A stretch of DNA of 64,000 bases from Heligmosomoides polygyrus polygyrus (taxonomy: Eukaryota; Nematoda; Chromadorea; Rhabditida; Heligmosomidae). The stretch's first letter is position 1. The number at the start of each line of letters is the position of its first letter. The DNA lies in NCBI GenBank assembly GCA_947396885.1, contig OX377205.1, forward strand, positions 60,794,969 through 60,858,968. Direction: 5' to 3'. Shown here piece by piece: positions 44,897 through 55,135 of the stretch. The position numbers were made by a program, and so were the translations under genes. The notes beneath the pieces were generated by a model. That model saw nothing but the letters and a program-made list of their open reading frames with translations, made no database searches and was not told the origin of the DNA.

Positions 44897-45569
44897 CGAC
44901 GATGACGCTCGGAACTATGCACTGCTTAACATATTTGTTCACGTCTTTCTTACCCGCCATTTTTGACTGTAAAGTTTTGTGTAGTCGTGTAGCTGATTCC
45001 AACTTTTTTCTATTCAAGTTATTTCAATTTCAAGATTTGTAGATGACAGTAAATGATGCGAAACTGGTCGAAACACCTATATACAATATATACAAATTTC
45101 AATCTATATATGCAAAATTTTCGTTTGAGGGTTGCTATTTAAGGCAATGATCATCACCTACCCTGGGGGAGGGGGTGGTGGGATCATGGTAATCGATTTC
45201 GCCCAAACCCCGTCCGGAAGCTGCTTAAGGGCCTGTTCATATTTTGCGATGGCAGCCGAGAGTGATGACATAGGTAGCAGAGCGTAGTGTACGTAACTAC
45301 ACAGCAAAAGCCCTTGGAAAAGGACCGCCGAAATCCGAAATTGGAGCACCTTCCTGCTGATTTTGCTTCTTTTCTAGCCTTTGACTGAAGCAATCGCCCT
45401 ATACACCCCCTATGCAAAATTATAGGTTCACCCTCGATTTGTCCATTAGTACCCAAAGAACCCGCTGCTGAGGCTATATGATGTTACCATAGTATTCCTC
45501 ACTATCTAAAACCTCTACAGAGGAATTCTAAGCAGGTTATCCTAACAGTGCAGAATACCACGAACTTTT
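44897..45569. other. Upstream region of the coiled-coil gene
   Basis: ATG 44,960 is followed at once by a strong donor (GGCGG then GTAAGAAAG), a possible first exon. 45,150-45,210 contains a piece of the GATTTCGCCCAAAC dispersed repeat. No other gene is seen. Confidence 0.35.
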
Positions 45570-46450
45570 ATTGAAAATTTGACGAATGGAGACCGGCGCA
45601 AAATATAAGTTCACTCTATTAAAAAAACTTGTTTAATCACAAAAGTATCTATAGACAAAGTAGGATTAGTACTTACTCACATCACCATTGTTGTAAACAA
45701 CATCGACGATTCTATTAGGTTGGTGCATAAGTTCTCGGACATTTGATCCCTCCCGAATAGAAAGCGCATTTTCCCGCCAAATTTCTCGCATGTATCAACG
45801 CGCAAATGATCGATCGATAGAGAAAGGAAAGGGCTACAAAACTGTTCCTAACATTTATTTCTGCGTTGTTAACGTCTGCTATTATGGCCAAGCAATTCAT
45901 CCCAACTGAGACGCCTATTCGACACGTTATGTCATTCCTGCATCAATCTGGCCTCAATGCCAACGAATCGTATTGTCGCCTGAAGGATGTTTACAACGAG
46001 AGTGCTCCTGCTCGAAGTACTGTGTACCAGCGGTTCTCGAAGTTTGCAGTTGGTGAATTCTCCGTTGAAGATAATGAACGAGAAGGGCGCCCGATACACT
46101 GGATTTGGATGGCCGCCGAAGTAGAGTGGAAGCGGACCCATACCAAACCACTCGCGAACTACCAAGCACTCTTGGTGTTAGTCACTCAACAGTCGTTCGA
46201 GAATTGAAGTCGATTGGCAGGGTGCAAAAATTGGGTGGCTGGGTATCTCACGACTTGACACAACATGACATGAATTGCAGAGCCGATGTCGCTCTGTCTC
46301 TCCTTACCCTCAGACGTACCCACCAGGGATGGGCGGAATTTCTGTTTTCTGTTTTCTGATTTTCTGGCCATTTTGGGCAAATTTTTTCTGTTTTCTGTTT
46401 TCTGGGAAAATGGACAAAAATTGGCCAGAAAACAGAAAATTGAGTTGCGA

Positions 46451-46854
46451 ACAAAATTTTATCACAGAAATCCAATAAAAAGAATCCAAAAAGAATCCAA
46501 AAAGTTTCGTAGAATAGTGCGCTTTATTCCAAAATAGTGTTCTAGAGTATCTTACATGGTAAGCATGTGGCTTTTTTGGATTTGCTCATGTAGTAATTGC
46601 GCCATATGCTCATGAACTATGCCGCTTTGTTTGCTTGATTGATTGTGTAAGTGCTGCTGGCAAGGAGTATAGAAGCATATCGTAGAGCATTTTTCGACTT
46701 TCATATTTTGGCTTCGTATTCCTTCGATTTTAACAGTAGTTTGGACCGTCTACGATCACTAAAAATTTTATTTTAAAACTATAAAACTAGTACTCTGAGG
46801 GACATTTAATTATGTATTAACTAACCACTTGTCCTAGAGTTACTGTGGGTAGGG
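46451..46854. other. hAT interior, gene-free
   Basis: AT-rich sequence with short AATCCAAAAAG repeats. I see nothing else. Confidence 0.4.
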
Positions 46855-48060
46855 TGGGCACCAGCAGCGTCTCCATACGTCCATGCCGCGTGCCAGGGTG
46901 CTCCAGGGTGGTCCATGGATCCTTTTCGCTCGAGGGGCACGAATAGCGTCATATTGTTTGTTCAAGGCTTTGGCGAAGAAGTACGACCAACACGTTGTTT
47001 GGCATCCTGGTGCCCTCTTGACATCCCGCGGAATCTAGTCGGTGTCTGTGAAGAATTACGTGGCTCACCTAATTTTCGACGACTTGGTCATGCGACAGCA
47101 TCTCTGATCTTCGAACGTCGGCGAAGCTCGGAAGTCTCGAGGCCTTCTCTCACTTGCGTGAGTCATGTCACTCCGAGCTTTGCCCTCTCGATTCCGCGAT
47201 ACTGATCGCTTGTTCATCCTGCTTTTGTAGATCCTAGGTCTCTGATCCGCATATTAGGGCAGGAAGAACAGTGAAGTCGAAAAGGTAGGTACGGAGCCCC
47301 GACGTTCTTCGTCTTCTCCACTGCTCTTTCGACACTCTTGACAGCTCCTCAAGCCACTCGTTTCCTCCTGCTCAGCTCCGGCGCTAGTTAGTTGGTCATG
47401 TTGACTTCGCGACCCAGATACACGTATCTGGAGCATTCGAATATGTTCTTTCCGTTGAGCGAGGATGAGGCATGCGAAACTTGTCCGTTCCTCATGAACA
47501 TCGTCTTCGTAAGATACAGCTGCAGTCCATCATTCCCACATATGTATACGATCGAAGTCGGCTTCCGTGTCTTCCCATTCTAGTTCGCGAATGACGTTTT
47601 TGAGGGCGGCGCTGAAGAGAACGGGGGATTTCCTCTCATCGAACCTCATCGAACCTCCCTGTTTACGTTGGCAACGACTTGTTGTAGAATGGCGAAACCT
47701 TCGTCGTGAATCTACTGTACAGCTCTCGAGGGATTCTGACGTACAGAGTAGGAACGCCCTGAGTGACTTCGATGACCGCTTCAGTCTCGACAGAGTCGAA
47801 TGCCTTCTTCAGATCGACGAACGTAAGGTACAGCGGCAGCTTGTACTCTCGCGACACTTCGATGAGCTTCGTAATGGTGTGTGTGTGTGGAGGATCGTGC
47901 TGAATCCTCTCTGAAATCCTGCCTGTTCGCATGGCTGTCCCTATTCAGGATGACTCGAGTGAACAGCTTGTAGACTACGAGCATCAGGCAGATCGCGCGA
48001 TTGTTGCTAGTGCCGTGCACTCCTCTGTACACCAAGGCGGTTCTTCTGGTCTTCCACTGA
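46855..48060 (-). mobile_element. RTE-1-like fragment, old
   Basis: Decayed minus-strand copy running from the C-terminal region to the reverse transcriptase fingers, with several internal deletions. It still shows the KKAFDSVETEAV motif A region at about 47,800 and YVDLRKAF-like residues. Clearly older than the neighbour at 48,140. Confidence 0.75.
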
Positions 48061-48087
48061 GATGTAATATGATATGTAGATATGAGG

Positions 48088-48090
48088 AGA

Positions 48091-48140
<50 letters not shown>
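48088..48140 (+). repeat. (AAT)n microsatellite
   Basis: A run of AAT units with one GAT interruption, bordering the tail of the next RTE-1 copy. A second (AAT)n tract lies at 49,369-49,414 on the other side. Confidence 0.95.
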
Positions 48141-48144
48141 TAAT

Positions 48145-49367
48145 AATAATCACCTGTATCACCTGTATCACCTGTCGTCCCGTTGATCATCGACTTGCTC
48201 GAGCGGGCGCCAGCAGCGTCTCCATTCGTCCCTGTCGCGTGCCAGAGTGGTCCAATGGATCCTCCTCGCTCGAGGGACACGAAGAGCGTCATATCGGTCG
48301 TTCAGGGCTTTCACGAAGAAGTCCGACCAACGCGTTGGTGGGCGTCCTGGTGTTCTTTTGACATCCCGCGGAATCCAGTCGGTGATGGCTCTCGTCCAGC
48401 GGGTGTCTGCGAAGCGCATTACGTGGCCGGCCCACCTAATTTTCGACAACTTGGCCCACGCGACAGCGTCTCTGATCTTCGAGCGTCGGCGAAGCTCGGA
48501 ACTCCGGAGGCCTTCTCTCACTTGCGTGAGTCGTGTCACTCCGAGCATGGTCCTCTCGATTCCACGCTGCGCGACGCTGATCGCGTGTTCATCCTGCTTT
48601 CGTATAGCCCAGGTCTCTGAGGCGTATGTTAGGGCAGGAAGAACAGTGGAGTCGAATAGGTGGGCACGGAGTCGGACCTTCTTCGTCTTCTTCGCGACTT
48701 CTTCGACGCTCTTGAAAGCTCCCCAAGCCGCTCGTTTCCTCCTGCTCAGCTCTGGTGCTAGGTCGTTGGCCATGTTGACTTCGCGACCCAGATACACATA
48801 GCTGGAGCATTCGGAGATGTTCGTTCCGTTGAGCGAGAATGGGGCATCAGAAACCCATCCGTTCTTCATGAACATCGTCTTCGTAAGATTCAGCTGCAGT
48901 CCAACGCTTCCACATACACGATCGAAGTCGGCCAGCATTCGTTCCGCCTGACTGATGCTCGGTGTTATGAGCACGATGTCGTCAGCGAAGCGAAGATGGT
49001 GCAGTTGCCGGCCGTCGACCTTCACTCCCATGTCTTCCATTCTAGTTCGCGCATGACGTTTTCGAGGGTGGCGCTGAAGAGCTTCGGGGAAATGGTATCC
49101 CCTTGTCGAACCCCTCTCTTCACGTTAATGACGACGTCGTTGTAGAATGGTGAGATCTTGGTCGTGAATCCACTGTACAGCTCTCGAAGGACCCTGATGT
49201 ACTGAGTAGGAACGTAACGTAAGTACACACCATTACGAAGCTCATCGAAGTGTCGCGAGAGTACAAGCTGCCGCTGTGCCTTACGTTCATTGACCTGAAG
49301 AAGGCATTCGACTCCGTCGAGACTGAAGCGGTCATGGAAGCCCTGCTCACCCAGGGCGTTCCTACTC

Positions 49368-49372
<5 letters not shown>
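48145..49372 (-). mobile_element. RTE-1-like copy with 5' inversion
   Basis: The 3' part (48,145-49,213, minus) is intact in frame from 49,040 to 48,168: RFADDIVLI, SQAERMLADFDRV and the C-terminus, with three TATCACCTG-type tail units. It is joined at about 49,215 to a 150-bp piece (49,218-49,370) lying on the plus strand, which encodes the segment just upstream (LCLTFIDLKKAFDSVET up to GVPTQ). The outer end of the inverted piece and the start of the 3' piece share the VPTQ codons. This is the layout produced by twin priming. Confidence 0.8.
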
Positions 49373-49416
<44 letters not shown>

Positions 49417-50080
49417 TGATGGAGAAGGTATATGCTCGGTCTTCATTAAAGGTGTCTACGCATTCAAGAAAGCACCTCCGCCCAACCTGTTGTGCTGACA
49501 GCCCCTCAGACACAATCTCGTGTTGTTCTGTGAAATTCACATCTTTAGTCGGCTAAGTAGTAAGGTGCTGTAAAGAGCATTTATGTTGGCCTGAAAATTT
49601 TCAGCTAGGCCACTTACAAGGAAAGGTATTCCAGAGGAACGAAACGAACTAGGAATACAGATTCTGGCGAAGCCAGTAATACCAACGAATCTCTGCACAG
49701 CTTTAGAGTATGTTGCGAGAGTGTGTCTACAAACTCAGCAATTGAGTTGATGCAAACAGTGATCACTGAGCCTTCATCGTGTTCGGTACTCTAAAAGGCC
49801 AGTTTCTTACTAGGGGACCATTATCTAATTGAGGCCTTAGCGGTGAAACGGAGCTGATGAGTAATGTTGTATACTTTAAGGGTCGAGATTCCTAGGATCT
49901 ATCAGTCCACATTTACAACTTGCTGATTGCAGTGCACTGGAGTGTAATAAATTTTTTTATAAACGCTTGCAAATTAAAACGCTGGTCTACGACTACATTT
50001 CTAGTCATACAAAAGCATTTGCTACTGGAAATATGGATCTTTGGGTAAAATAATTAGGTCGTGTGATAATTTCGAAATTT
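49373..50080. other. hAT interior, gene-free
   Basis: (AAT)n to 49,414, then about 650 bp with no recognisable gene or repeat before the subterminal TTTTCTG array. Confidence 0.4.
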
Positions 50081-51365
50081 TCTGTTTTCTGTTTTCTGAT
50101 TTTCTGGCGTTTTTGGCCTTTCTGTTTTCTGATTTCTGTTTTCTGACGAAAGCGATTTTCTGTTTTCTGTTTTCTGGGAAAATTTTCAAAATTTCCGCCC
50201 ATCCCTGGTACCCACGGATGGCTGGACAACCTTGTCACCGGAGATGAGAAGTGGATACTCTACTCCAATTATCACCGGCGTGCACAGTGGCTTGACGCAA
50301 CTGGAGAGGCAGAGGACGTTCCGAAATCCGACCTTCACGTGAAAAAGATGATGCTATGCATTTGGTGGAGCGTTCTTGGCGTGGAATACAGGGAGCTGCT
50401 GGACGAAGGGATAACAGTGACGGCAGAGGTTTACGTCAACCAACTGAGCAAGTTGAGGGCCCACCTTCAAACCACACGAGGAGAGCAAGTGAAGGTGTAT
50501 TTTCAACACGACAACGCTAGACCGCATATTGCTAGAGCGACCGCGGCTGAGATGGCGGACTACGGATGGACCGTTCTTCCACATCCACCTTACTCACCAG
50601 GTCTCGCTCCTTCTGATTGTCATTTGTTTTCAAGCCTTCAACGCTATTTGGACGGCCAGCAATTTAGGAACCGAGAGGATGTCAAGGAGGCAGTGCTCAC
50701 ATTTTTCGAATCACAACCGGCCACGTTTTGGAGAAAATGCATCCATGACTTACCAGACGAAAGACAATTGATGTAAAGGGTGGTTACTTCAAATGATTTG
50801 ATATTGTGGTACGTATGTTGTGATAATAAATATTTCATGCCCCAAATGTCCGAGAACTTATGCACCAACCTAATATTTAGCATACTACTGATAAAGTTAC
50901 CAATTGCAGTTTGCTCTACATTATCCCACGCATCAAGTATGGGGTTCTTCAGATCAAAAACCGAAATGTAAGTGGTTCCATTTTTGTACACTTTATGAAC
51001 AGGGATGCCTCACAAGTTCTCTATAAGGTTAAGATCTGGAGAACAACTAGGCCAATCCAAAATTTGAATTCTGTTGGAGTTGAGCCAATCTGTAGTTGAC
51101 TGTGATACGTGTATGGATGCATTATTCTGTTGAAATTTAAGGTTGTGCCTACGAAATCTTCAGAAATATGGCAGAAGGTGATTTCCGAGCAATTTCTGGT
51201 ACTCTTCACTGTTAATTCTACACGAGACAAACTCCAGGGCAACAAGTGCGTATCCGAAACCAGAACTTCCACCGCCAAAGTTGCGCCTGGAGAATACTCG
51301 CACCTCTTTCCTCAGATCTCCCCAGTAGTGTAAAAGAAGTAGAATCTTGATAGGCCCGACTGGTA

Positions 51366-51984
51366 CAGACACTGGGAGAGCGACGACTGGAGACGCCAGC
51401 AGGAAGTACGAACAGGCGACGGCAGCGACGGGAGCGATAGCGACAGCACTCGAATTTGAACAGATTTGACGGCGATCGCTTGCTTTTAATCGATTTGCAT
51501 GTTTTACGTGGCCGACTGGTTGCTCCCGTCGCAAATATGAACAGAATCTAATCCGCTGATCATTAATATGAGGTTCATTTTTAAACTTTCGATCTATTAC
51601 GGTGGGATATGGTAAGTATAGGTGAGCAGTGGTCACTCACCCAATCTGCTCCTCATCTCAGTGCTTACCGTCACCTATGGTAGATAATCGAAATGGTAAG
51701 TATAGGTGAGCAGTGGTCACTCACCCAATCTGCTCCTCATCTCAGTGCTTACCGTCACCTATGGATAATCGAAATTATAGAACAGGCCCTACATAAGTGA
51801 ACAGCGTCTTAAATAACCTATCTAGGCTATGTTTAGGTGAAGAAACATTTCCACGCATGGAGTAGTGAAAGCACAATTGTACTTTAAACAAGGTTTCCTT
51901 TCTGGAAAACTTTCCTTGCGATTTTACATAATGCTCTGGTTGATTGCGACCGATCTTTTTAGAAAGTGTAGAAGTATCGCACAA
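51366..51984. other. Gene-free DNA with an 84-bp tandem duplication
   Basis: 51,609-51,775 consists of two near-identical 84-bp units (ATGGTAAGTATAGGTGAGCA...). The rest shows no gene. Confidence 0.7.
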
Positions 51985-52052
51985 CAGGAGAGTCGAACTA
52001 CAAACCACTTCGTCTAGGCCAACTTCTATCCACTGTGCCACCACTGCTCGGC
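51985..52052 (-). repeat. tRNA-derived SINE head
   Basis: On the minus strand, A-box TGGCACAGTGG (52,030-52,040) and B-box GTTCGACTC (51,990-51,998) are about 32 bp apart. It looks like a SINE head or tRNA pseudogene. The body would continue toward 51,776. Ends not resolved. Confidence 0.5.
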
Positions 52053-52117
52053 AGGCATCGATGTTTCCAGCCTACTTGAGCTCGCCTTCTTGTAATTGGT
52101 GGACTGCGCGCAACAAT

Positions 52118-53137
52118 ATGGCTCGGAAGGCAAACGGAAAGTGGTCCGCAACTCCGTTTCCACAGCGTTCAGCGAAACGGAACACGTATTTGGAATCAGC
52201 GTTCGAAGCCGCATCCAGTGACACACATCTCATCTCAAAGAGGCATGGTGGGTATCTGTCCTTGCAAGTAGGGTTGCACTGTGTGAACAGAGGTCTGATG
52301 AGCGATTCACGTAAGGCGCGGAGGAAGCCTGTAGTCTCGCGATACCTCGATGAGCTTCGTGATGGTGTGCAAGTGGTGGATCGTCAGAGTGGACACCAGC
52401 TACTTTCAATTCCATATGTAACGTATCAGCACACCGCTGCTTCGGGCGTCCTCTAGGTCGCTTTCCTATTACCTCGAAAATAAGGCCTGTCTTGTGGACG
52501 CTGTCTCCCTTTCCATGCAGACCGTGGCCGTACCATCGAAGCGAGCTTCGCCCATCTTGTCCGCTACCTCTGCCGAACGGCTTCATTTCGGATGCGGTCC
52601 ATGCGAGTGACTCCAGCCGTCAAGCGCAGCATCTTCGTTTCCATGACGCTGAGCCGTGTTTCAACTTCCCAACGGACAGCAAGCAGATCGGGTGACAGTT
52701 GCCAGTGTTCGACACGTCTCCTCTCTTATTTAGCAAGACGGTCCTGCTGCTGGTGCTCCAGTGAAGTGGAACCTCGCACTTCAACAAGAAGCGTATGATG
52801 AGCCGGTGAATAGGTCAGCGTTTTCTCTATCCCCTTCCAGTCTGGTATCAATTCAACGATCCCGAAGGTACTTAATGTTTAGCTGGTCTGGGCAGAACAC
52901 GAATCATGTACCGCTATCTCTTCGAAACACTGACCTTCTGTGGTGGCGAATCCTGTGGAAGAGGTCCTGCGGAAACGCTCCGCGGCTGTTCATCAGATTC
53001 CATTGTTCAAAAAAGCCACAGCAACTATCCAATCAGCTAAGAAATGGAGACCTGCAAAAGTCATTCCAGGTACTCTCTGGGATACGCTCACAGCGCCATC
53101 AGAAAGGCAAATAATTCCTCTTAAAACAGATAAATAG
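52118..53137 (+). CDS. Candidate small two-exon gene, unknown function
   Basis: Exon 1 (52,118-52,267) starts MARKANGKWSATPFPQRSAK and ends with CAA before a GTAGGG donor. The last exon (from 52,964 to TAG at 53,137) reads VLRKRSAAVHQIPLFKKATA and WRPAKVIPGTLWDTLTAPSE. Both splice ends are in phase 0, giving about 107 basic residues without any membrane segment or signal. AATAAA follows 31 bases after the stop (53,168-53,173). An acceptor-like TGTTTCCAG at 52,062-52,070 could serve trans-splicing. The 52,268-52,963 interval is retroelement debris, so further exons could have been lost, or this could be a gene broken by insertion. The acceptor at 52,963 is poor. The last exon is the more convincing half. 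Not recognised. Confidence 0.4.
52329..52914 (-). mobile_element. RTE mosaic in the intron: RTE-1, RTE and SINE pieces
   Basis: 52,329-52,383 and 52,669-52,800 are two nearby parts of the RTE-1-like reverse transcriptase (the family's 24,570-24,635 and 24,730-24,870). Between them 52,384-52,668 is the 3' coding part of the RTE-A/B family. 52,815-52,914 is an eroded copy of the SINE found in RTE-B. All lie on the minus strand. Confidence 0.7.
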
Positions 53138-53167
53138 CACACTTCTAGAACTATAAATCTCATAACG

Positions 53168-53173
53168 AATAAA
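53168..53173 (+). terminator. Poly(A) signal AATAAA
   Basis: A canonical signal placed 31 bases beyond the stop of the frame ending at 53,137, which supports a real last exon there. Confidence 0.5.
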
Positions 53174-53327
53174 TCTGCCCACTTATCAACCTCCGTTAAA
53201 ACAAAAAATATGACAAACTGTGAAAATACTTCAAACATGGCTTAAGACTTACAAACAATTTTCAGTATCAATTATTTTCAAATTGCATGGCCTTCCATAA
53301 AACTTTTACTACTTGGCTGTTTGATTA

Positions 53328-54065
53328 CAGATATCGGTACTAGTTAGAAGTTCCGACTCCACCGACAAGACTTCGGCCGAAAAATTTTTTTCGCTGGAAC
53401 TTTGTCTAGGGGGATTATTTGGGGTGCTGATCACGAATCTGATATCCGTTTTTCACGATTCGGTCGGAGACCACCCATACTGATAACGTAGGTGGTCCAG
53501 GCAGGGTCACCAATTTTGCCCAAACTTCGTCTAGGGGGATTATTTGGGGTGCTGATCACGAATCTGGCATCCGTTTTTCGTTTTACGCAGGAATACGGTA
53601 GGTTACGGAAGGTACGGGTGACTAAGGTAATGGTCACCGATTTCGCCCAAACTCCGGCGTAAAACGAAAAACGGATGTCAGATTCATGATCGGCACCCCA
53701 AATAACCCCCCTAGGCGAAGTTTGGGCAAAATCGATGACTATGACCTCGACAGCCTTAGTTACCTTTAGCTACCGTAATCTACCGTAATCGGCCGCAATT
53801 TCAAAAACGGATGTCAGATTCGTGCTCAGCACCCCAAATAACCCCCTAGACGAAGTTTCAGCGAAATTGGTGACCTTGCCTGGACCACCCATGTTAACGG
53901 TATGGGTGGTCTCCGACCGAATCGTGAAAACGGATATCAGATTCGTGATCAGCACTCCTAATAACCCCCCCCTAGACAAAGTTTCAGCAAAAAAAAAAAA
54001 ACTTTTCGACCGAAGTCTTGCCGGTGGAGTCGGAACTTTTAACTAGTGCCCAGATATCGGTACTA
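53328..54065. mobile_element. Fold-back element with 15-bp flanking repeat
   Basis: CAGATATCGGTACTA is repeated directly at 53,328-53,342 and 54,051-54,065. Between them the sequence is one long interrupted palindrome whose outer arms contain GTTCCGACTCCACC. Inside each arm the motif GTGCTGATCACGAATCTG is repeated. No ORF. A fold-back or MITE-like element. The class is unclear. Confidence 0.7.
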
Positions 54066-54790
54066 TTGTACTTTTGGTACCCCACTTAATCTTGTTAAAA
54101 ATAGGTCGACTAGGGGGAATCTGCCATGAGAAGAGCGAATATCATAGTCGTTTTTTGCGGAAATGCCTTATAAGCCCGTTACATTAAGTTCGAATTGCCT
54201 AAGGCCTTGCGAAACAGCGCGCGCTGGTAAGAGACGCAGAGATTCCGCCCTCTACCAGCACGCATTCGCGACCGTCTCCCCGAGGACGGGGTCACTATGG
54301 CATGCCGTGGCGTGCAGGAGCGGGGACTAGCTACATGCAGCGAATGTAACTGCATTCCTATCTCTTCTTTTCTATTACAGATCCGCGTCTTATTTGCTTC
54401 GGTTTTGGGCAAGGGAGGGAACTCCAGGATGAAGGCAATTTCAACCCAGATGCGCTAGTGTGCCGGAGTTCCTTCCACTTTCCAATTATGTGCTCTCTCC
54501 ACGTGAGCCTAAGAGAGCACACGACAAAGCTTTCAAGGCTTATGCCCTGGCTAACCTCTGCTGCAGGCTAGGGGTGGCGAAATAGTGCGCATCGATAGGA
54601 GGAGAAGTCCCTGCGTCTTCTACCAGCGTGCGCTATTTCGCAAGGTCTTAGGCAATTAGAACTTGATATAACGAGCTTATAACGCATTTCCGCAAAAAAA
54701 AAACGACTATGATAATCGCTTTTCCCATGGCAGGCTACCCCTAGCAGACCTATTTTCATCAAGATTAAGAGGGGTACAATAAGTACAGAA
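54066..54790. mobile_element. Second fold-back element
   Basis: Arms at 54,066-54,245 and 54,600-54,790 are inverted copies containing CTTAATCTTG, TGCCATG(A/G)GAAGAGCG-type and GACTATGAT blocks. Single arms of the same family occur at 54,965-55,050 and 61,125-61,330. The core shares the GGGACTCC-type block with 19,540. Non-coding. Confidence 0.65.
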
Positions 54791-54811
54791 GTAATCTAAC
54801 TGAACTGATCT

Positions 54812-55135
54812 AACGCAGAGCTCGCCGTCAGCGGCGTCCCTGCCCTATCCTTAACGATAGCGGCGGGCGGCGTTGCCGCAGAAGTGTGTGGGGACCTTAA
54901 AGGCAGTTTTTAAAGGCACCCGCAGTTTGAAATTGATTGCTCTGTTCAGTTAGACCAGTTCAGTTAGAGTACTACTGTACTTATTGTACCCCTCTTAATC
55001 TTGATGAAATAGGACTGCTAGGGGTAGCCTGCCATGGGAAGAGCGAACATCGCGGTCGCGGCAGCGAGCTCTGCGTCCCTGCCCTATGGTTAAGGACAGG
55101 GCCGCGGCGTTGCCGCAGAAGTGTGCGTGGGCCTT
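54812..55135. repeat. Partial copies of the GC-rich hairpin MITE
   Basis: 54,812-54,897 and 55,055-55,135 match the interior and one end of the MITE at 5,827-5,940 (TGCCCTATnnTTAA and GCCGCAGAAGTG). Neither has both ends. Confidence 0.6.

Larger units (their letters stand above)
46324..50207. mobile_element. Non-autonomous hAT element inside the mariner
   Basis: It begins CAGGGATGGGCGG and ends with the inverse, CCGCCCATCCCTG, flanked by the 8-bp duplication GTACCCAC (46,316-46,323 and 50,208-50,215). An 8-bp target-site duplication with CAGGG ends defines the hAT superfamily. Both ends carry arrays of TTTTCTG (46,340-46,450; 50,085-50,180), subterminal motifs that hAT transposases bind. No transposase is present in 3.9 kb. 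Much of the interior is RTE-1-like DNA. Confidence 0.9.
45884..50776 (+). pseudogene. mariner transposase, DD34D, interrupted
   Basis: It starts at ATG 45,884 (MAKQFIPTETPIRHVM). The N-terminal part has the helix-turn-helix region (SAPARSTVYQRFSKFAVGEF). A frame shift occurs near 46,100. Then LPSTLGVSHSTVVRELKSIG follows, then the hAT insertion at codon THG. After it come VTGDEKWILYSN (first Asp), VYFQHDNARPHIA (second Asp) and PPYSPGLAPSD (third Asp), with 34 residues between the last two, so the DD34D triad is intact. It ends PDERQLM. One frameshift, one insertion and loss of some N-terminal similarity make it inactive. Confidence 0.9.
45715..50873 (+). mobile_element. mariner element split by a hAT element
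   Basis: Terminal inverted repeats TTAGGTTGGTGCATAAGTTC (45,715 on) and its mirror (ending 50,873), with TA on both sides (45,713-45,714 and 50,874-50,875). Removing the hAT insert and one copy of its 8-bp duplication leaves about 1.27 kb, the usual mariner size. Hookworms are known to carry mariner elements (bandit in Ancylostoma caninum). Whether this is that lineage needs alignment. Confidence 0.92.
45570..51365 (-). mobile_element. Tc1-like element split by a mariner
   Basis: Tc1-like transposase motifs lie on both sides of the mariner and join in frame when it is removed. On the right (51,365 to 50,876, minus strand) come DLRKEVRVFSRRNFGGGS, INSEEYQKLLGNHLLPYF and, after a frame shift, an NNASIHVS / LDWPSCSPDLNLIENL block with the second and third DDE-type acidic positions region. 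On the left (45,666-45,714) is the last part, ending in NNGDVSKY and a stop. The mariner took the TA at 45,713-45,714. The 5' side is truncated near 51,365. Terminal repeats were not located with confidence. Confidence 0.8.
45666..51365 (-). pseudogene. Tc1-like transposase, interrupted and frameshifted
   Basis: It covers roughly the C-terminal half of a Tc1-type transposase: catalytic-domain strand with RNFGGGS, the INSEEY helix, the NNASIHVS block (where the family has a catalytic Asp, here Asn-Asn), and PSCSPDLNLIENL. The N-terminal DNA-binding domain is missing. The insertion at 45,715-50,873 splits the sequence five codons after NFISSML. It is clearly dead. Confidence 0.75.

Noticed and set aside
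48092..49414. (AAT)n tracts as a CRISPR-like or satellite array
   Set aside because: They are simple microsatellites on both sides of an RTE-1 insertion. There are no spacers.
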